A stretch of DNA of 64,000 bases, from assembly GCA_017555085.1 (NCBI GenBank), contig JAFZHD010000040.1:1-64000 (forward strand), read 5' to 3'. Below, piece after piece: positions 36,693 through 45,132 of the stretch. The notes beneath the pieces were generated by a model. The model was not told the DNA's origin and did no database searches. It saw nothing but the letters and a program-made list of their open reading frames with translations. The stretch's first letter is position 1. Each line of letters begins with the position of its first letter. Made by a program: the position numbers and the translations under genes. Origin of the DNA: Muribaculaceae bacterium. Its GTDB lineage: Bacteria; Bacteroidota; Bacteroidia; Bacteroidales; Muribaculaceae.

Positions 36693-36722
36693 CAAAGGTA
36701 GACATTTTTTTTGAACTGACAA
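36693..36722 (-). promoter_or_regulatory. Promoter of the SRP RNA
   Basis: On the minus strand TTG (36722-36720), a 19-base spacer and TACCTTTG (36700-36693) match the Bacteroidetes consensus exactly. The RNA would start a few bases downstream. Confidence 0.8.
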
Positions 36723-36776
36723 AATCTTGGCACAGAAAAGCGCAATTGAAGTAGAAACGGAGGCTGTGTGCAGTAT

Positions 36777-36810
36777 AAAAAAAGGGAACTATCGTGCGGG
36801 ATAGTTCCTT
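36777..36810 (-). terminator. Terminator of the TonB-type receptor gene
   Basis: GGAACTATC (36785-36793) pairs with GATAGTTCC (36800-36808), followed on the minus strand by a T run. Confidence 0.8.
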
Positions 36811-36817
36811 GTATGTT

Positions 36818-39643
36818 TTAGAATCGGGGTGCACCGGGAGGTGGGCCAGAGGGCGCTCCGGGGGGAGGTCCTGATGGGCGACCGCCGGGGAATCGGCCTT
36901 CTGCTCCGCGGCCTTTGGGTTGGTTGCCTTTGCCAAAGGTGTTGAACTTGTAGTTAAACGATATCATAAAGTAGCGTGTCAACGAGTTGTAGTTGATATC
37001 GTCGATGTAGTTGGCTGTCACATTGCGGCGAATGTTCTCTTTTTGTTGCAAGAGGTCGTAGGCTTTGAGTGAGATTGTTGCAGCCTTGTCGCGCAAGAAT
37101 TGGTAAGAGATTGATGCGTTCCACATCCATTGGTTGGTGTCGTAGCCGTCGCTATAACCTTGTGTTCCCGAGTATGAGAGGTCGGTGTTGATAGAGAGGC
37201 CCCAAGGAGTGTAGTATGCGCCGTTGAATGCGCCGCCATAGGTGTGAACATTGCGGTTGGCGTTGGTTTGCACCGAGTTGCGTGTTGTCTGCAAGTTGTA
37301 GAAGGGGCGAAGTTCAAACTCGAAGTGGTCGGGGCGGAAGGCGATTGAGAATGACTCGCTGACCATGAGCGAACCGCTTATGTTGCGAAGGGCGTTGTTG
37401 TAACCGACGGTTTGGTTGTAGAAACCGAAGATGTTGTTGTTAAACGACCATCGTTTGTCGCGGAAGGGGAGCGAAACCATGTTCATCAAGCGTGCGTTCC
37501 ACACACCGTTAACATTTTCATAGGTAGTTGTTTGTCCGCCTGTTGTTGGATCGAATGTCGTTACCGAGATAATGCTGTTTTGAGCGACTTGGGCATCGGC
37601 CATAAGCATCAATGAGCGTTGAGTGTCGGCGTTGAAGTCTTGGAAACGCAAGCGCAAGTTGTGGCTGAATGTGGGGTTAAGGTTGGGGTTACCAACAACG
37701 ATGCGCATGGGGTTTGACATATCGGCCACGGGTTGGAGTTGGTTGATAGACGGTTGCGAGGTGCGACCCTGATAGTTGGCGTTGAACGAACTTGAATTGC
37801 TGATTTTGTAGCGGAAGCGAACAAACGGAGCAAAATTCCACACCCAACGGTCAATGTCTTTGTCGTGGTTGAGCAAGTTGTCGCTTTTGGTCATTGAGGG
37901 CACAAATGAGAGACCTGCATTGAGGTTGACGGTTTTTCTCACAAAGCGATAGCCGAGGCGAATGTCCTGGTTGAAAAATTCGTTGCGGAATTGGTTGCTG
38001 AGAACCGAGTCAACAACAAGCAATGAGTGGTCGAAGTTGTAGATTTCGCCGGGCACGCCATATTCCAAGGGATATTCCGACACAATTTTGTCGGCGTTGT
38101 TCCAACGATAGTTGGCGCGATAGGCAAATGTGAGAAAGTGGCCTTTCTTGGGGTCGCCCAGAGGTTCGGTCCAAGTGAGTCGGCCGGTGGCGTTGTTGCT
38201 CCAAGTGTGGTTGTCGGTATAGAGTAGATATTCGTCAATCGAGTCGTTGAGGAGGTAGAAACGGTTGAGCGAGTAAGAGTATTCGTCTTCGCGCACATTG
38301 CTGAGGCTATATTGTGCCTGCACCGAGAATGAACGGCCTTTGCGTTGGCGGAACTTGTGGTTATAAACCAATTCGCCGCCAAATTCAAACGAGTTGCCGT
38401 CAGAAATGCCGCTGTTAAAACTCCTGTTTATAGGCGAATAGTTGCCGGCGAGTGTGAGGGTTGAGTCAAGGTTTTCGGAATCGTTGAAGTTGAACGATAC
38501 GCGGGGCTTGAACTCAAAAGTGTTGAACTCGTTGGGCTCCCATTTCATGCGGAAATCGGCACGGAGATTGTGTCCGGCATCGTTGGCGCGTTTGGCCGAT
38601 TCTTCATAAGAGGTAGAGTCGGCAAACAGGTATTGGCGATTTTGAGTTTGGCGCGAGTTGCGGTCGGTGTGAGAGTACATTACATTACCGCCCACGCGGA
38701 AAATCTCTTCTTTGCCTACATTGAAGTTGATGCCTAATGTTTGAGAAGTGGTGATGCCGTTGTCGCCACCAAAACGGCGAAAGCGGCCGGCGTTGCCGTC
38801 GGTAAATCCGAGTTCGTTGATGTTATTTGCGCTACCGACAACAGTGATTTGGTTTCCGTTCCAGAAACGGTTTACGATAAATCCGCCTTTGTAGCGGTCA
38901 TCGGTGCCATAGCCCACTTCGGCGCTACCAAACCAACCGTTATTCATGCCTTTTTTGACGGTGAGGTTGATGACGGTTTCTTCTTCGCCATCGTCAACAC
39001 CGGTGAGGCGTGCGAGGTCGCTCTGGCGGTCAACGACTTGCAGCTTGTCGACCATGTCAACAGGAAGATTTTTTGTTGCCACTTTGGGGTCGTCAGAGAA
39101 AAACTCTTTGCCGTCAACGAGGATTTTTTTGACCTCTTTGCCGTTGGCTGTGATTTTGCCGTCAGAGCCCACTTCTACGCCGGGGAGGCGTTTGAGCAGG
39201 TCTTCGACCACAGCGTTGGGCTGTGTCTTATATGAGTCGGCGTTAAATTCGATGGTGTCTTCCTTTACCTTGATTTGGGTTTTGACGCCGGTGGCAGTGA
39301 TTTCTTTGAGCAAGATTGACGATTCGGTCATTGCAATGGGGCGCACTCTGACATCGGTCTCGGCCACGGTGACATCTTTTGTGGCGGTGTCATAGCCGAT
39401 AAAAGTGCATTGCAAGATATATTTGCCCGATTTGACATTCGGAATGCGGAAAAAACCTTTGCTATTGGCCGTGGTTCCGCCAATATATGAACTGTCGCGC
39501 GCGCTGAGCAGTCGCACAGTAGCATCGGGCAGAGCCTCCTCTTTGCTGTCGATGATGCGTCCCGAAATGTCGTATGCAAATGCGGCTAATGTGGTGGCCG
39601 CCATGATTATAGATGCTAAAAAACGCTGAGTAAATGTTGTCAT
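36818..39643 (-). CDS. TonB-dependent-receptor-like outer membrane beta-barrel protein
   Basis: This 941-residue protein has a signal peptide (1-23) and a CarboxypepD_reg-like/CNA-B domain (about 24-110, YDISGRIIDSKEEALPDATV). A plug-like region (DLLKRLPGVEVGSDGKITAN, KKILVDGKEFFSDDP) and a large C-terminal beta-barrel (OMP_b-brl_3 type) follow. The end is an unusual low-complexity Gly/Pro/Arg tail (about 35 residues rich in GPPPGAP repeats) placed after the barrel. No SusD partner lies next to it, so it is not a classical glycan-uptake pair. Substrate unknown. Confidence 0.87.
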   Translation of the reverse strand: MTTFTQRFLASIIMAATTLAAFAYDISGRIIDSKEEALPDATVRLLSARDSSYIGGTTANSKGFFRIPNVKSGKYILQCTFIGYDTATKDVTVAETDVRVRPIAMTESSILLKEITATGVKTQIKVKEDTIEFNADSYKTQPNAVVEDLLKRLPGVEVGSDGKITANGKEVKKILVDGKEFFSDDPKVATKNLPVDMVDKLQVVDRQSDLARLTGVDDGEEETVINLTVKKGMNNGWFGSAEVGYGTDDRYKGGFIVNRFWNGNQITVVGSANNINELGFTDGNAGRFRRFGGDNGITTSQTLGINFNVGKEEIFRVGGNVMYSHTDRNSRQTQNRQYLFADSTSYEESAKRANDAGHNLRADFRMKWEPNEFNTFEFKPRVSFNFNDSENLDSTLTLAGNYSPINRSFNSGISDGNSFEFGGELVYNHKFRQRKGRSFSVQAQYSLSNVREDEYSYSLNRFYLLNDSIDEYLLYTDNHTWSNNATGRLTWTEPLGDPKKGHFLTFAYRANYRWNNADKIVSEYPLEYGVPGEIYNFDHSLLVVDSVLSNQFRNEFFNQDIRLGYRFVRKTVNLNAGLSFVPSMTKSDNLLNHDKDIDRWVWNFAPFVRFRYKISNSSSFNANYQGRTSQPSINQLQPVADMSNPMRIVVGNPNLNPTFSHNLRLRFQDFNADTQRSLMLMADAQVAQNSIISVTTFDPTTGGQTTTYENVNGVWNARLMNMVSLPFRDKRWSFNNNIFGFYNQTVGYNNALRNISGSLMVSESFSIAFRPDHFEFELRPFYNLQTTRNSVQTNANRNVHTYGGAFNGAYYTPWGLSINTDLSYSGTQGYSDGYDTNQWMWNASISYQFLRDKAATISLKAYDLLQQKENIRRNVTANYIDDINYNSLTRYFMISFNYKFNTFGKGNQPKGRGAEGRFPGGRPSGPPPGAPSGPPPGAPRF

Positions 39644-39887
39644 GACTTTATGATTTTATAAATGCGGAATCAACCAAAATTCCGTAGCGCTATGCTTATA
39701 GACTATGTGAGATGCGAAAGGTTTAAGCATAATATGAAAAAAGTGCTTAAAGTTAGGTGGCGGTGTTGTGTTGCAATATGTGCCGAAATTTATAAAAATC
39801 AAAAAATGTCACTTTTTTAAGGCGAAATTGCATGTTAATGAGAAATACTTTATATATTTGTGATTGAAAACATAAAGTAAGGAAACA

Positions 39888-40283
39888 ATGAAAGTTAAGA
39901 CTATAATTAGAGGTGCGATGTTAGCCACATTGATGGCGTCAACTGCGTGTGTTCCTTTTGACACTATTATAATAGATAACGGTTATTATGATGACCCGTT
40001 CTATGGTCCTGGTTTGCCTCCACCCCCAGTGGTAGCACCCCTGCCTCCACATAATCACGCTCCGGCACCTGCGCCCCATAAACCCGACCCCAAGCCCAAT
40101 CACCGTCCTGATAACGGCCCCGACCATAAGCCCGACAATCGTCCCGATAACAAGCCGAGCGTAAATCCGTCGAAGCCCAACAACAAGCCCGATGTGAAGC
40201 CCGGTGGCGGTGGCGACGGCAAGCGTCCCGGTGGTGTGAATACCGGCGGCAGCGGCAAACGCCCGACTAATCGCAGACATTGA
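39888..40283 (+). CDS. Pro/Asn/Lys-rich low-complexity lipoprotein
   Basis: This 131-residue protein has a lipobox-like end to the signal peptide (MASTACVPFD, Cys about residue 21). A short Tyr/Asp-rich segment is followed by a long extended stretch of Pro with imperfect KPDN/RPDN repeats (about 65-105), then a Gly-rich basic tail ending in NRRH. Such composition suggests an extended, disordered envelope protein that binds surfaces or peptidoglycan. That is inference. A -7 box TATATTTG lies at 39853-39860. A strong terminator follows. Confidence 0.7.
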   Translation: MKVKTIIRGAMLATLMASTACVPFDTIIIDNGYYDDPFYGPGLPPPPVVAPLPPHNHAPAPAPHKPDPKPNHRPDNGPDHKPDNRPDNKPSVNPSKPNNKPDVKPGGGGDGKRPGGVNTGGSGKRPTNRRH

Positions 40284-40322
40284 TTACCTTTAGACTATTT
40301 TCAAAGGCATTTTTATGCCAAT

Positions 40323-40364
40323 AAAAACAAATCTCGGTATCACTCGATACCGAGATTTGTTTTT
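40323..40364. terminator. Perfect 19-bp bidirectional terminator
   Basis: AAAAACAAATCTCGGTATC (40323-40341) pairs with its exact complement at 40346-40364 around a four-base loop. It separates the convergent lipoprotein gene and RiPP locus 1. Confidence 0.9.
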
Positions 40365-40385
40365 AGAAAAACTTGTTGTTATATT

Positions 40386-40880
40386 TCAATTAATTCGTGA
40401 TAATAAATAATCAATAAACGTGTTATTAAATGAAGAGATAGTACAATCTAAAATTTTTAGTCTGTCTTTTGTTGAAGAAGTATTGAACCCGAGTTTTTTT
40501 AGCATGCGCTCGCTTCGAGTGTTAGTGTCAGATGTTACAGCTTTTATTCTAATATTTGGATTTCTGCTAAATAAATACTTAAGGACAAAACATGATGCAT
40601 ATATTCCCAATCCACTATTAATATAATTAGGAATTAAACCGCCACTTAGTTCGCAAAAAGATTTCTGAGGCGAAAAAGAGATATGAATGAAACCTATCGG
40701 TTTGTTTTTCTGTAATAGTATTAGTTTAATATGATTGGGACAATTATAGAAATATTCCGTGCCACGCCCTTTTAAAGGAGTTGGATTATATAGCATTTTA
40801 CAAAAATCATTATTTGTAAAACACTTCTCATATAACCATATATAAGATTTAGAACTAGGAACTATTGAAAAATGGTACAT
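40386..40880 (-). CDS. GNAT family N-acetyltransferase in RiPP locus 1
   Basis: This 164-residue protein has GNAT features: a central strand-rich IKLILLQKNKPIGFIHISF, an acetyl-CoA-loop-like GGLIPNYINSGLGIYASCF, and the C-terminal NTRSERMLKKLGF typical of motif B. Its ATG directly follows the stop codon of the radical SAM gene with no spacer, so the two are translationally coupled. A GNAT in a peptide-modification locus could acetylate the product or give self-protection. Which one is unknown. Base composition is clearly AT-rich compared with the neighbours. Confidence 0.8.
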   Translation of the reverse strand: MYHFSIVPSSKSYIWLYEKCFTNNDFCKMLYNPTPLKGRGTEYFYNCPNHIKLILLQKNKPIGFIHISFSPQKSFCELSGGLIPNYINSGLGIYASCFVLKYLFSRNPNIRIKAVTSDTNTRSERMLKKLGFNTSSTKDRLKILDCTISSFNNTFIDYLLSRIN

Positions 40881-42002
40881 TTAATGTAGTAATGGGATTA
40901 GTTTTTCTAGTGCTGAAATCATTCTTAGTTGGTAAATTCTTTTATCAGTGGGTATTGATGAGAGATTATTACTATTGTTAAGAATGATATTATATTCAAG
41001 TTCTGCTATAATTTTTATGCGACATTTGGTAAATTGACATAATTTCATGTCTCTTAGAGCAAAGTCTCCACGAGCAATATAGTTTGACCCATAGCATGTT
41101 GGGCAAATACGAATGAACTCACATTCGCGGCATTGTTCTGAAATTAAATTTTCAATATTATTGAAATCAAAAGATAGTGATTTATCTGATTTTGATTTCC
41201 CACATACTGATGGAAACATAAGATGGCAAGGATATTTGTTATCTGATTCAATATCAAGAGCGTTCATTTCTCCAATCCCGCACCATTTCTGTATTGGTGA
41301 GTTTGTGTTTAGTATCTCTATTAGGTTAAGATGCATAATGCTAGATCTTTTTAGACCTGGATTGTCAAGATAGAAATCGCTTAACTTTCGCAATTGATCT
41401 TCTAAAATAGAAACGGAATCATTTTCCCATTCCACCATTTCTGCAAAATTGCAACGAATATCTTTAAAGCCTAACCCATGGATATGCATAATCCCCTCGG
41501 CTAAATTGTGTATAGTCTTCGGGCTGATAGTCATTTTTATACCTTGACTAGGCCATGTTTTGATAAAAAAATCTAAATCTATTTTATCATAAGAATTGCT
41601 TCTATTTACATTGTGCATATCCGGAGTCCCGTCAAGGCTTAGCCCTAGTCTAAATCTGTTTTTATTCTGGCTAATCCAATCTTTTATTTCTCCGTGAATA
41701 AGGGTGCCATTAGTTGTAGCAAAGAACATGACTTTACAAGGGTATTTTTGTGCCCAAACCCATTCGCATAGCTCTTTTATTTGTGGAAATATCAAAAAAG
41801 GCTCACCTCCATGTAGGTTTATTATAAATTCTTGTTCTGAAGGTTTTGTGAGAATTTTATTTAATCTTGATTTGGTTTTTTCCAAATCAAAAGTTTTGTT
41901 GCTAGATTTATCTTCGTAACAATATATACAGCGTAAGTTGCATGATACATTTGTCGATATATATATATTTTTAGGGCGAGGCTTATTTAAAGATATAGAC
42001 AT
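40881..42002 (-). CDS. Radical SAM/SPASM peptide maturase 1
   Basis: This 373-residue protein has the radical SAM cluster motif CNLRCIYC (Cys21, Cys25, Cys28) followed by the glycine-rich LHGGEPFLIF. The C-terminus is a SPASM-type auxiliary cluster region (WCGIGE, YPCHLMF, CRECEFIRICPTCYG and a final CQFTKC). This architecture is shared with enzymes that install thioether or C-C links in ribosomal peptides. It is paralogous to the proteins at 50973 and 53005 (shared CEWxW, ATTNGTLIHGEI, LSLDG, KMTISP). The Cys-rich peptide gene lies directly upstream and is the probable substrate. The CXXX-repeat maturase family (TIGR04115-like) is the likely home, from memory. Confidence 0.85.
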   Translation of the reverse strand: MSISLNKPRPKNIYISTNVSCNLRCIYCYEDKSSNKTFDLEKTKSRLNKILTKPSEQEFIINLHGGEPFLIFPQIKELCEWVWAQKYPCKVMFFATTNGTLIHGEIKDWISQNKNRFRLGLSLDGTPDMHNVNRSNSYDKIDLDFFIKTWPSQGIKMTISPKTIHNLAEGIMHIHGLGFKDIRCNFAEMVEWENDSVSILEDQLRKLSDFYLDNPGLKRSSIMHLNLIEILNTNSPIQKWCGIGEMNALDIESDNKYPCHLMFPSVCGKSKSDKSLSFDFNNIENLISEQCRECEFIRICPTCYGSNYIARGDFALRDMKLCQFTKCRIKIIAELEYNIILNNSNNLSSIPTDKRIYQLRMISALEKLIPLLH

Positions 42003-42064
42003 TTAGAGGTATAATTAAATGAATAAGTATTGCATTTAGTAGGTTTTGTCTTTATTTAGGTCTA

Positions 42065-42109
42065 AAATTATACATTGCCAATATGAAATTTATTGGCAAT
42101 GTATAATTT
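42065..42109 (-). terminator. Perfect 19-bp hairpin between precursor 1 and maturase 1 (attenuator)
   Basis: Bases 42065-42083 and 42091-42109 are exact complements with a seven-base loop. On the minus strand the stem is followed by a weak T stretch. It lies after the Cys-rich peptide gene and before the radical SAM gene, so it probably lets only some transcripts continue or stabilises the peptide mRNA. Confidence 0.7.
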
Positions 42110-42158
42110 AAAGAATTGTATATAGTTTGAATAATTCGCTAATATATTAAAGCTATTA

Positions 42159-42362
42159 TTACTTAGTAGAACCGCATCCTTCGCAACCATAATCGCAAGT
42201 GTCATCACATGTACCAGAGCATGATCCTAAACAATTGTTATTACAAACTTCATCTCGGTAGCAGTATTCTTCAGTATCTTCATAGTCTGAAAGACTGATA
42301 TGTTGTAGGGATAATTGAAGTTTTTCCTTTGCTTTAAATAATTCGATAAAATCAAACAACAT
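42159..42362 (-). CDS. CXXX-repeat Cys-rich RiPP precursor 1
   Basis: This 67-residue peptide has a helical, charged leader (MLFDFIELFKAKEKLQLSLQ) and an acidic linker. The core has eight Cys, mostly at every fourth position: CNNNCLGSCSGTCDDTC followed by DYGCEGCGSTK. An in-frame ATG at 42443 would add 27 residues. It was not chosen because it lies only nine bases after a -7 box (42453-42460) and the extra segment is not leader-like. No signal peptide is present. Pairing with the downstream radical SAM enzyme is inferred from position and from known CXXX-repeat systems. Confidence 0.75.
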   Translation of the reverse strand: MLFDFIELFKAKEKLQLSLQHISLSDYEDTEEYCYRDEVCNNNCLGSCSGTCDDTCDYGCEGCGSTK

Positions 42363-42452
42363 AGTTTTTATTATTTTATTCCTACTCTGACGGCTTTGTA
42401 GGTCTTGCCGTAATATGCATTTCGATATTTTGGTTGAAAGCATTTACAATCG

Positions 42453-42460
42453 CAAATGTA
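42453..42460 (-). promoter_or_regulatory. -7 box of RiPP locus 1
   Basis: The complement reads TACATTTG, a perfect -7 box. A T-rich tract with TTTG lies 16 bases upstream, which is short of the usual spacing. Confidence 0.45.
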
Positions 42461-42585
42461 CATAGAAAAGTGTTAGCAAAAAAAAACGGATATTAAATAA
42501 TGTTAAAGTAATGGGTGTGGGTTGCGTTTGGGAATTTTGTTTAATGAATTGAAACATAATGGAATTATAATTTTTTGTGTCGAGA

Positions 42586-42692
42586 ACCCCCTCCGGCGCA
42601 TGCGCCTCGTCCCCCTATCCGCAGCGCGGCAGGAGGATACTTGCAGAGACTTTTTTGCACTTGGGTGCCGGTATTTGTGTGATGAAGGGGGT
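42586..42692. repeat. REP/MITE-like intergenic element, copy B
   Basis: ACCCCCTCCGGCG (42586-42598) followed by ATGCGCCTCGTCCCCCTA repeats the core of the element at 558-588. ACCCCC pairs with GGGGGT at 42687-42692. The element sits between divergent RiPP locus 1 and the phage-like genes. Confidence 0.55.
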
Positions 42693-42738
42693 GTGATGGT
42701 GGTGAGGCAAGGGTAATTTTGCATGAAAATCTGATACT

Positions 42739-45132
42739 ATGAAAACTAAATCTATTATTGTAAAGCCGGGGTTGCTCTCGGCGCGTGATGTGGCCAATGG
42801 CGGGGAATGTGTGAACATGCGTTGCGAGGCCGACGGCTCTTTGATGCCTGTGGGCGCGCTTACGGTAGTGGCCGACGGCGATTATGTGCCGTTGTGCTAT
42901 TGTGCCAAGGGCGAGGGGCGTGTGACTCTTGCCTATCGCGGATTATATCTCTATGCTATTGATGAAGAGGGCGCAGTGGAGTCGGTTGCGGTGCTTGCTG
43001 CGCAGGTGAGATGTGGTGTGAGTGTGGCCCACGGGGCTGTGTTGATGCTTGCCGACCGTGTGTGTCGCATTGCGTGGAACGGCACTGCGTGGACCGCGGA
43101 ATATGACACCGACGAGAGACCCATAGTGAGGCTGAAAACGATGTCAACGGCACATTTGTCGGCCTCGACTTCGCCCCGAACACTTAGCGGCAGTTACACT
43201 CATTGGCAAGGCGGATTGAACGATGACGACTGTGAGGCTATCGTTGCCGATGTGAAAAAGGCTTATGTCAGAGTGTGTGACGATGCCCGCCGTGCAGGGT
43301 GTTATGTGCAGCCGGTAGTGGCCCGCTACCGATTATATGACAAGCGCGGCAGCATGGTGGTGGAGTCGGCGCCTGTGGTGTTGAGCATAGACGGTTTGCA
43401 AGGGCTTGGCGGCGTTGTGGCGCAAGTTGATGCCAATGGCGGTGCATATAACAAACTGAAAAGTTACACGCTCACGCTCGGGGTGTATATGATTGGCTAT
43501 GAGGTTGACGAGCAATGGGCCGATGCCGTGGCCGATTACTCGGTAAGGGTGTATGTTACGCCACAATTGCACCCTGTTGATTGGAGCGCAAAGACGGTGT
43601 TGAGGCAAGAGGGGTCAACGACACAGTCGGCCAATCTGCGCATCTATCTGCCAGGGGCAAGCAATGCTCCCGACCGTTGCCGTGATGCTGTTGGGCGGTT
43701 GATGAGCCAGTTTGATGCATTGGCACAAGAGGTGGCAAGTGCGCCACTGAGTGTGGGCACAAAGTTGATAGGTCGCGTTGCGGGCAATGTCATGGAGGCC
43801 GATATCAAGGCGTGGCAAGGGCTGACGGCCGTTGTGCGCAACACCGATGTGTCAAATGTGATGATGAGTGAATGCCGTTTGCCCCACCGATGGGTGGCTT
43901 CAACAGGGCGCACGGTGGGTGATGTTGTGGCGTGGGGAGATATAAGTGCCATAAAATGTGACGGATATGCCCTGCCGATGTTTGCCGCTGAGGTTGATAA
44001 TCGTGTGGGGCGGTGGAACGCGTGGGCGAGGGTGACTATGGCCGACGGTGACACCGTGTTGTGGAAAGGCGAGGGCGATAGCAATGCGCCGTTAAAACTA
44101 TCGCCGTTGCTCTGCTATCCCCATCGCGATGCCGTGAAAATGAAAGTGATGGTGAGTTATGCCGATAACAGTGTTAAAAGCCGTGAGGTGGATTTGACTC
44201 CCGAGGGCGATGTGGCTGTGTGGATTGACAACTCGTTTGCTGCGGTTGATTTGCTTGATGATGAGGCTTATGTGGTGCCGTCGGCAAGCAGTGAGACGAC
44301 AAGGTATGAGGGCGCGGTGGCAATCGCAACGGCCGATGAACCGATGGCGTTGACCGTGGGGCGCATTGTCTCGCCGGGGCGTGTGGTGGCCGTAACGCCT
44401 GCTGTCAGGTCAAGTTCGTCGTGGGATTTTGCCCGCTGTCATCTCTATGCCTTTACGCGTGAGGGGATATATGCCGTGTCGGTGGGCGGCAACCGCAAGA
44501 CTATTGCCTCAAACATTATTGACGGCCGAGGGGTGGAGCGTGCCGACGGGGTGGCTGTGTCGCCGTCGCAGGTTTATGCCATTGCCTCGGGCGCGTTGGT
44601 GGCTGTGGCCGGCAGCCGTGTCAAAACTCTGAATGGGAGTGTGGAACACTGCTCGGTGGGGTGGAGCAGCGCAATGGGCGAACTGTGGTGTGTTAATGGC
44701 GACGGCCGTGTGACTATCGTTGCCGATGGCGGCCAATATGGGCGAGACGAGTGTGTCAGCCGACTTGTTGAAATGGCCGACGGACAACTGCTGTTGGTGG
44801 TGGGTAGCCGATTGCTGTGTGCATCGAGTGAAAATGCCGATGAGCGAGTGGTGTCGTGGCGCAAACGCATAGATGTTGGCCCGAAATGGCGGCTTGTGCA
44901 AGTGGTGTGGTGTATTGATGCTGCAAACGGCAATGTCGAGGTGGGAGTTGAGGGTGACCATGGCGGAAACACGCCGCTGACAATGCTGTCGCTGACGGCT
45001 ATGGGTGCGATAAATGCACCGCTCACGGCACGAGTATTTGCCCCGGCGCGCCGTTATTTGACTTTGTCGATGAAAGGTGTGCTATGTGCCGATGCCCGAG
45101 TGAATGATGTTGAACTTTTAATGACCCGATGA
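42739..45132 (+). CDS. Large phage-like structural protein, unknown
   Basis: This 797-residue protein has no signal peptide and is rich in Val, Ala, Asp and Gly, with repeated beta-strand segments. The start (CVNMRCEADGSLMPVGALTV followed by VTLAYRGLYLYAID) recalls phage DNA-stabilisation or tail proteins of the P22 gp10 type, whose N-termini read a parameter list and then form a propeller. That is a loose resemblance. The stop overlaps the start of a terminase gene by four bases, which supports a phage origin. A -7 box TAATTTTG lies at 42714-42721. Base composition is like the host chromosome. Confidence 0.6.
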   Translation: MKTKSIIVKPGLLSARDVANGGECVNMRCEADGSLMPVGALTVVADGDYVPLCYCAKGEGRVTLAYRGLYLYAIDEEGAVESVAVLAAQVRCGVSVAHGAVLMLADRVCRIAWNGTAWTAEYDTDERPIVRLKTMSTAHLSASTSPRTLSGSYTHWQGGLNDDDCEAIVADVKKAYVRVCDDARRAGCYVQPVVARYRLYDKRGSMVVESAPVVLSIDGLQGLGGVVAQVDANGGAYNKLKSYTLTLGVYMIGYEVDEQWADAVADYSVRVYVTPQLHPVDWSAKTVLRQEGSTTQSANLRIYLPGASNAPDRCRDAVGRLMSQFDALAQEVASAPLSVGTKLIGRVAGNVMEADIKAWQGLTAVVRNTDVSNVMMSECRLPHRWVASTGRTVGDVVAWGDISAIKCDGYALPMFAAEVDNRVGRWNAWARVTMADGDTVLWKGEGDSNAPLKLSPLLCYPHRDAVKMKVMVSYADNSVKSREVDLTPEGDVAVWIDNSFAAVDLLDDEAYVVPSASSETTRYEGAVAIATADEPMALTVGRIVSPGRVVAVTPAVRSSSSWDFARCHLYAFTREGIYAVSVGGNRKTIASNIIDGRGVERADGVAVSPSQVYAIASGALVAVAGSRVKTLNGSVEHCSVGWSSAMGELWCVNGDGRVTIVADGGQYGRDECVSRLVEMADGQLLLVVGSRLLCASSENADERVVSWRKRIDVGPKWRLVQVVWCIDAANGNVEVGVEGDHGGNTPLTMLSLTAMGAINAPLTARVFAPARRYLTLSMKGVLCADARVNDVELLMTR

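Noticed and set aside
42363..42443. 27-residue N-terminal extension of CXXX precursor 1 from an upstream ATG
   Set aside because: The upstream ATG is only nine bases after the -7 box, and the added residues (Lys/Arg/Gln-rich) are not like the other leaders. Not excluded.
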